NCBI GenBank assembly: GCA_017640265.1
Contig: JAGFVZ010000007.1
Span: 1 to 25,313 of the forward strand
DNA length: 25,313 nucleotides
From: Anoxypelagibacter denitrificans
Lineage (GTDB): Bacteria > Pseudomonadota > Alphaproteobacteria > Pelagibacterales > Pelagibacteraceae
Direction: 5' to 3'
Shown: positions 23,085-25,313 of the stretch, piece by piece
Position numbering within the stretch: position 1 is the first letter of the stretch
Layout: each line of letters begins with the position of its first letter
The notes under the pieces: generated by a model
The model's database searches: none
What the model was told of the DNA's origin: nothing
What the model saw: only the letters and a program-made list of their open reading frames with translations
Translations under genes and position numbers: made by a program

Positions 23085-24370
23085 CTAAAGGGATTTTCTA
23101 TTAAAATTGTATCTTCTCTTTTTGGACTTGTAGATATGCTTGAAATTTTTGCCCCAACAAAATCCTCAACCCCATTAATATAGGCTTTGGCTTTATCTGG
23201 TAATTCTTCAATATTTCTCATTCCTTGCGTTGATGTTTTCCATCCAGGAAAAATTTTATAAACAGGCTTCACATTAAACTGATCTTCTGATGCAGCTGGT
23301 AAATAATCTATTTTTTTTCCGTCTAGTTCATAATGAATACACATTTTAATTTCATCAAGTTCGTCTAGGACATCTAGTTTTGTTAAAGCTATTCCATTAA
23401 TTCCTGAAATTTTTATTGCTTGACGAACCAAAACACCGTCAAACCATCCGCACCTTCTTTTTCTACTAGTTACGGTTCCGAATTCTTTTCCTCTTTTCCC
23501 GAGTAGATCACCAATATTATCCTTTAATTCTGTTGGAAAAGGTCCGCTACCAACTCGTGTTGTGTAGGCTTTTGTAATACCTAATATATAATTAATGGTA
23601 TCAGGGCCACAACCCGATCCTGTTGCTGCCATCGCTGCAACTGTATTTGAAGAAGTTACAAATGGATAGGTACCGTGATCAACATCTAATAAAATTCCTT
23701 GGGCTCCTTCAAATAATATCTTTTTCTTTTTCTTTTTAAATTCGTCTATCTTGAGCCACACTGGTTGAGAAAATCTTAAGATATCTGGAGCAATTTTTAA
23801 TAGTTCTTTTTTTAAATCATCTTTCTTATAAATCTTTTTACCCAATCCTTTTCTAATGGCATTATGATGAAGTAAAACATTTTCTAGTCGTTTATCTAAA
23901 TTACTTTCAGAGCTTAAATCCATAACGCGAATCGATCGTCTACCTACTTTATCCTCATAAGCAGGTCCAATTCCTCTTCTTGTAGTGCCAATTTTTCCTT
24001 TACCAGCAGCATCTTCTCTAATCTCGTCTATTTCTTTATGAAACGGTAAAATAAGATTGGCTGACTCTGAAATGATCAAATTGTCCTTATTTATCTCAAC
24101 GCCTTTTTTTTTGATATCTTTAATCTCTTCTAATAATGCCCAAGGATCTACAACCACTCCATTACCAATTATAGAAACTTTATTTTTTCTAACAATTCCA
24201 GAAGGTAACAATTTTAATTTGTAAACTTTTTCGTCAATAACCAAAGTATGACCAGCATTATGACCTCCCTGGAATCGAACTACAACATCTGCCTGATCTG
24301 ATAGCCAATCAACAATTTTTCCTTTTCCTTCGTCTCCCCACTGCGAACCTATTACAACTACATTTTTCAT
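23081..24370 (-). CDS. purA: Adenylosuccinate synthetase
   Basis: PurA joins IMP and aspartate using GTP to give adenylosuccinate, the first committed step to AMP. The 429-residue protein has GSQWGDEGKGKIVDWL (8-23, Asp13), GGHNAGHT (35-42, His41), GTTRRGIGPAYEDK, LFEGAQGILLDVDHGTYPFV and TKLDVLDEL, all standard blocks. Its ATG overlaps the thiD stop as TAATG, making glmM-thiD-purA one operon in this window. The C-terminal end overlaps the convergent rpoH by 4 bp. Confidence 0.98.
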   Translation of the reverse strand: MKNVVVIGSQWGDEGKGKIVDWLSDQADVVVRFQGGHNAGHTLVIDEKVYKLKLLPSGIVRKNKVSIIGNGVVVDPWALLEEIKDIKKKGVEINKDNLIISESANLILPFHKEIDEIREDAAGKGKIGTTRRGIGPAYEDKVGRRSIRVMDLSSESNLDKRLENVLLHHNAIRKGLGKKIYKKDDLKKELLKIAPDILRFSQPVWLKIDEFKKKKKKILFEGAQGILLDVDHGTYPFVTSSNTVAAMAATGSGCGPDTINYILGITKAYTTRVGSGPFPTELKDNIGDLLGKRGKEFGTVTSRKRRCGWFDGVLVRQAIKISGINGIALTKLDVLDELDEIKMCIHYELDGKKIDYLPAASEDQFNVKPVYKIFPGWKTSTQGMRNIEELPDKAKAYINGVEDFVGAKISSISTSPKREDTILIENPFS

Positions 24371-25182
24371 TATCTAAATTTCTTGTCTATTTTTATTGAA
24401 TGCAAGTGATTAACTGGTCCATGACCTTTCCCGTAATTGAGGCCAGAACCAATAGATTGATTAACATATTTAATTCCAAGCTCACAGGATTTGTTTAGAG
24501 GTTTTCCACATGACAAAAAAGTTGCAATTGCACTTGATAAAGTACAACCTGTCCCATGGGTATTTTTAGTTTTAATCTTTTTATTTTTGAAAACTTTTAA
24601 CCCTTTTCTGTTTAACAATACATCTTCCGTATATTTTGTATTTCTATGACCGCCTTTCACTAAAACATTTTTAGCTCCCAATTTAAGCAAAATATTGGCA
24701 GCATAAATCATATCTTCTAGATTTCTAATTTTTATCTTTGTTAAAATTTCAGTTTCGGGAATGTTAGGTGTTACTAAATAAGCTTTTCTAATTAGTTTTT
24801 CTTTTAACGTTTTGATTGCTCTTTGATTGATTAATTTAGCACCGCCTTTAGCGACCATAACAGGATCTAAAACAATCTTAGAAATTTTAACTTTTTTTAG
24901 AGCACTTACAACAGACATAATTACTTCAGATGAATGAAGCATGCCAATTTTTATAGCATCAGGTTTTATGTCTTTACACGTAAACAAAATTTGTTTTCCT
25001 ATTTCTTTCGCTTGAATAGGAACTACAGAACTTACACCCGTTGTATTTTGAACTGTAATAGCAGTAATCGCAGTCATGGCGTAACTTCCTAATGCAGTAA
25101 CCGTTTTAATGTCTGCTTGTATACCAGCTCCCCCTGAAGAGTCAGAACCAGCAATTATTAATATTTTTGACTTAGGCTTCAC
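24370..25182 (-). CDS. thiD: Hydroxymethylpyrimidine/phosphomethylpyrimidine kinase
   Basis: ThiD phosphorylates HMP and HMP-P to HMP-PP, the pyrimidine half of thiamine. The ribokinase-like 270-residue protein has IAGSDSSGGAGIQADIKT at the N-terminus, LVTPNIPETEIL, VLVKGGHRN and the C-terminal NTHGTGCTLSSAIATFL anion-hole motif with its conserved Cys. The start is GTG at 25182. It overlaps the glmM stop as TAGTG, lines up with the family N-terminus and has a GAG/AAGAG Shine-Dalgarno about 12 bases upstream. No other thiamine gene is in the window. Its product feeds the ThDP needed by Dxs. Confidence 0.95.
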   Translation of the reverse strand: MKPKSKILIIAGSDSSGGAGIQADIKTVTALGSYAMTAITAITVQNTTGVSSVVPIQAKEIGKQILFTCKDIKPDAIKIGMLHSSEVIMSVVSALKKVKISKIVLDPVMVAKGGAKLINQRAIKTLKEKLIRKAYLVTPNIPETEILTKIKIRNLEDMIYAANILLKLGAKNVLVKGGHRNTKYTEDVLLNRKGLKVFKNKKIKTKNTHGTGCTLSSAIATFLSCGKPLNKSCELGIKYVNQSIGSGLNYGKGHGPVNHLHSIKIDKKFR

Positions 25183-25313
25183 TATTTTATCGATCTCTTA
25201 ATTATATTTATACATTTTAAAATTAAATTTTTGTCATAAGACTCGCCCATAATTCTTATTTTTAGCTCTGTACCCGATTTCCTTGTTAACAGCCTTCCCT
25301 TATTCTTTATAAG
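25182..25313 (-). CDS. glmM: Phosphoglucosamine mutase, C-terminal end (partial)
   Basis: The last 131 bases of the window read in one minus-strand frame as 43 residues ending at a TAG at 25184-25182. They include GRLLTRKSGTELKIRIMGES, the phosphate-binding C-terminal loop of alpha-D-phosphohexomutases in its GlmM form (R-x-SGTE...RIM). GlmM converts glucosamine-6-phosphate to glucosamine-1-phosphate for peptidoglycan and LPS. The Pro usual after SGTE is Leu here. The stop overlaps the thiD GTG by one base, so it is the upstream gene of the thiD-purA operon. Another phosphohexomutase is possible but less likely from the motif. Confidence 0.85.
   Translation of the reverse strand, partial: LIKNKGRLLTRKSGTELKIRIMGESYDKNLILKCINIIKRSIK

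Noticed and set aside
1..25313. CRISPR array, insertion sequence, prophage or toxin-antitoxin genes
   Set aside because: No spaced direct repeats, transposase, integrase, phage structural or toxin-antitoxin genes were found by reading both strands.

Overview
The window is a compact, very A+T-rich stretch of bacterial chromosome that looks like a streamlined marine alphaproteobacterium of the SAR11/Pelagibacter type. This is an inference from gene content and style, because no rRNA is present. The supporting signs are alphaproteobacterial gene groupings (glyQ-glyS-ppdK; xseB-ispA-dxs), an RpoH-type sigma factor, Lys/Asn/Ile-rich proteins, almost no spacer DNA, and stop/start overlaps at several gene joints. 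No phage, transposon, IS, CRISPR or toxin-antitoxin signature was found. No gene-free stretch exceeds 300 bases; the longest is about 214 bases near the left edge.

Left part (1-4678): the start of an unidentified exported or membrane protein gene runs off the left edge. It is followed by a dihydroorotase-family gene (minus) that diverges from ygfZ (plus) across a 31-bp spacer holding a perfect TATAATATTATA palindrome. A DUF2061 membrane protein follows ygfZ, then tRNA-Leu(GAG) on the minus strand, then nadA-nadC for NAD synthesis, without nadB between them.

Middle (4668-17002): a minus-strand operon sppA-glyQ-glyS-ppdK is joined by TAATG overlaps or 3-bp gaps. Next come ispB (plus), pdxH (minus), aroC (plus) and the minus-strand isoprenoid operon xseB-ispA-dxs. 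The dxs and ispA products make and elongate C5 units, and ispB makes the long prenyl tail of quinones. Four convergent gene pairs in the window overlap at their stop codons.

Right part (17024-25313): a five-gene plus-strand run holds tsaC/sua5, an ABC-2 ATPase and its permease, a putative Fe(II)/2-oxoglutarate oxygenase and a GT17-family glycosyltransferase. It ends next to tRNA-Arg(ACG). This is the least ordinary segment and may build or export a modified surface glycan. After it come rluD and rpoH (plus), then a minus-strand operon glmM (C-terminal fragment at the right edge)-thiD-purA joined by TAGTG and TAATG overlaps.

Most of the window is housekeeping. The best candidates for something undescribed are the ABC/oxygenase/GT17 cluster, the symmetric bidirectional promoters with near-leaderless genes, and the dihydroorotase with Gln in place of the first metal-binding His.
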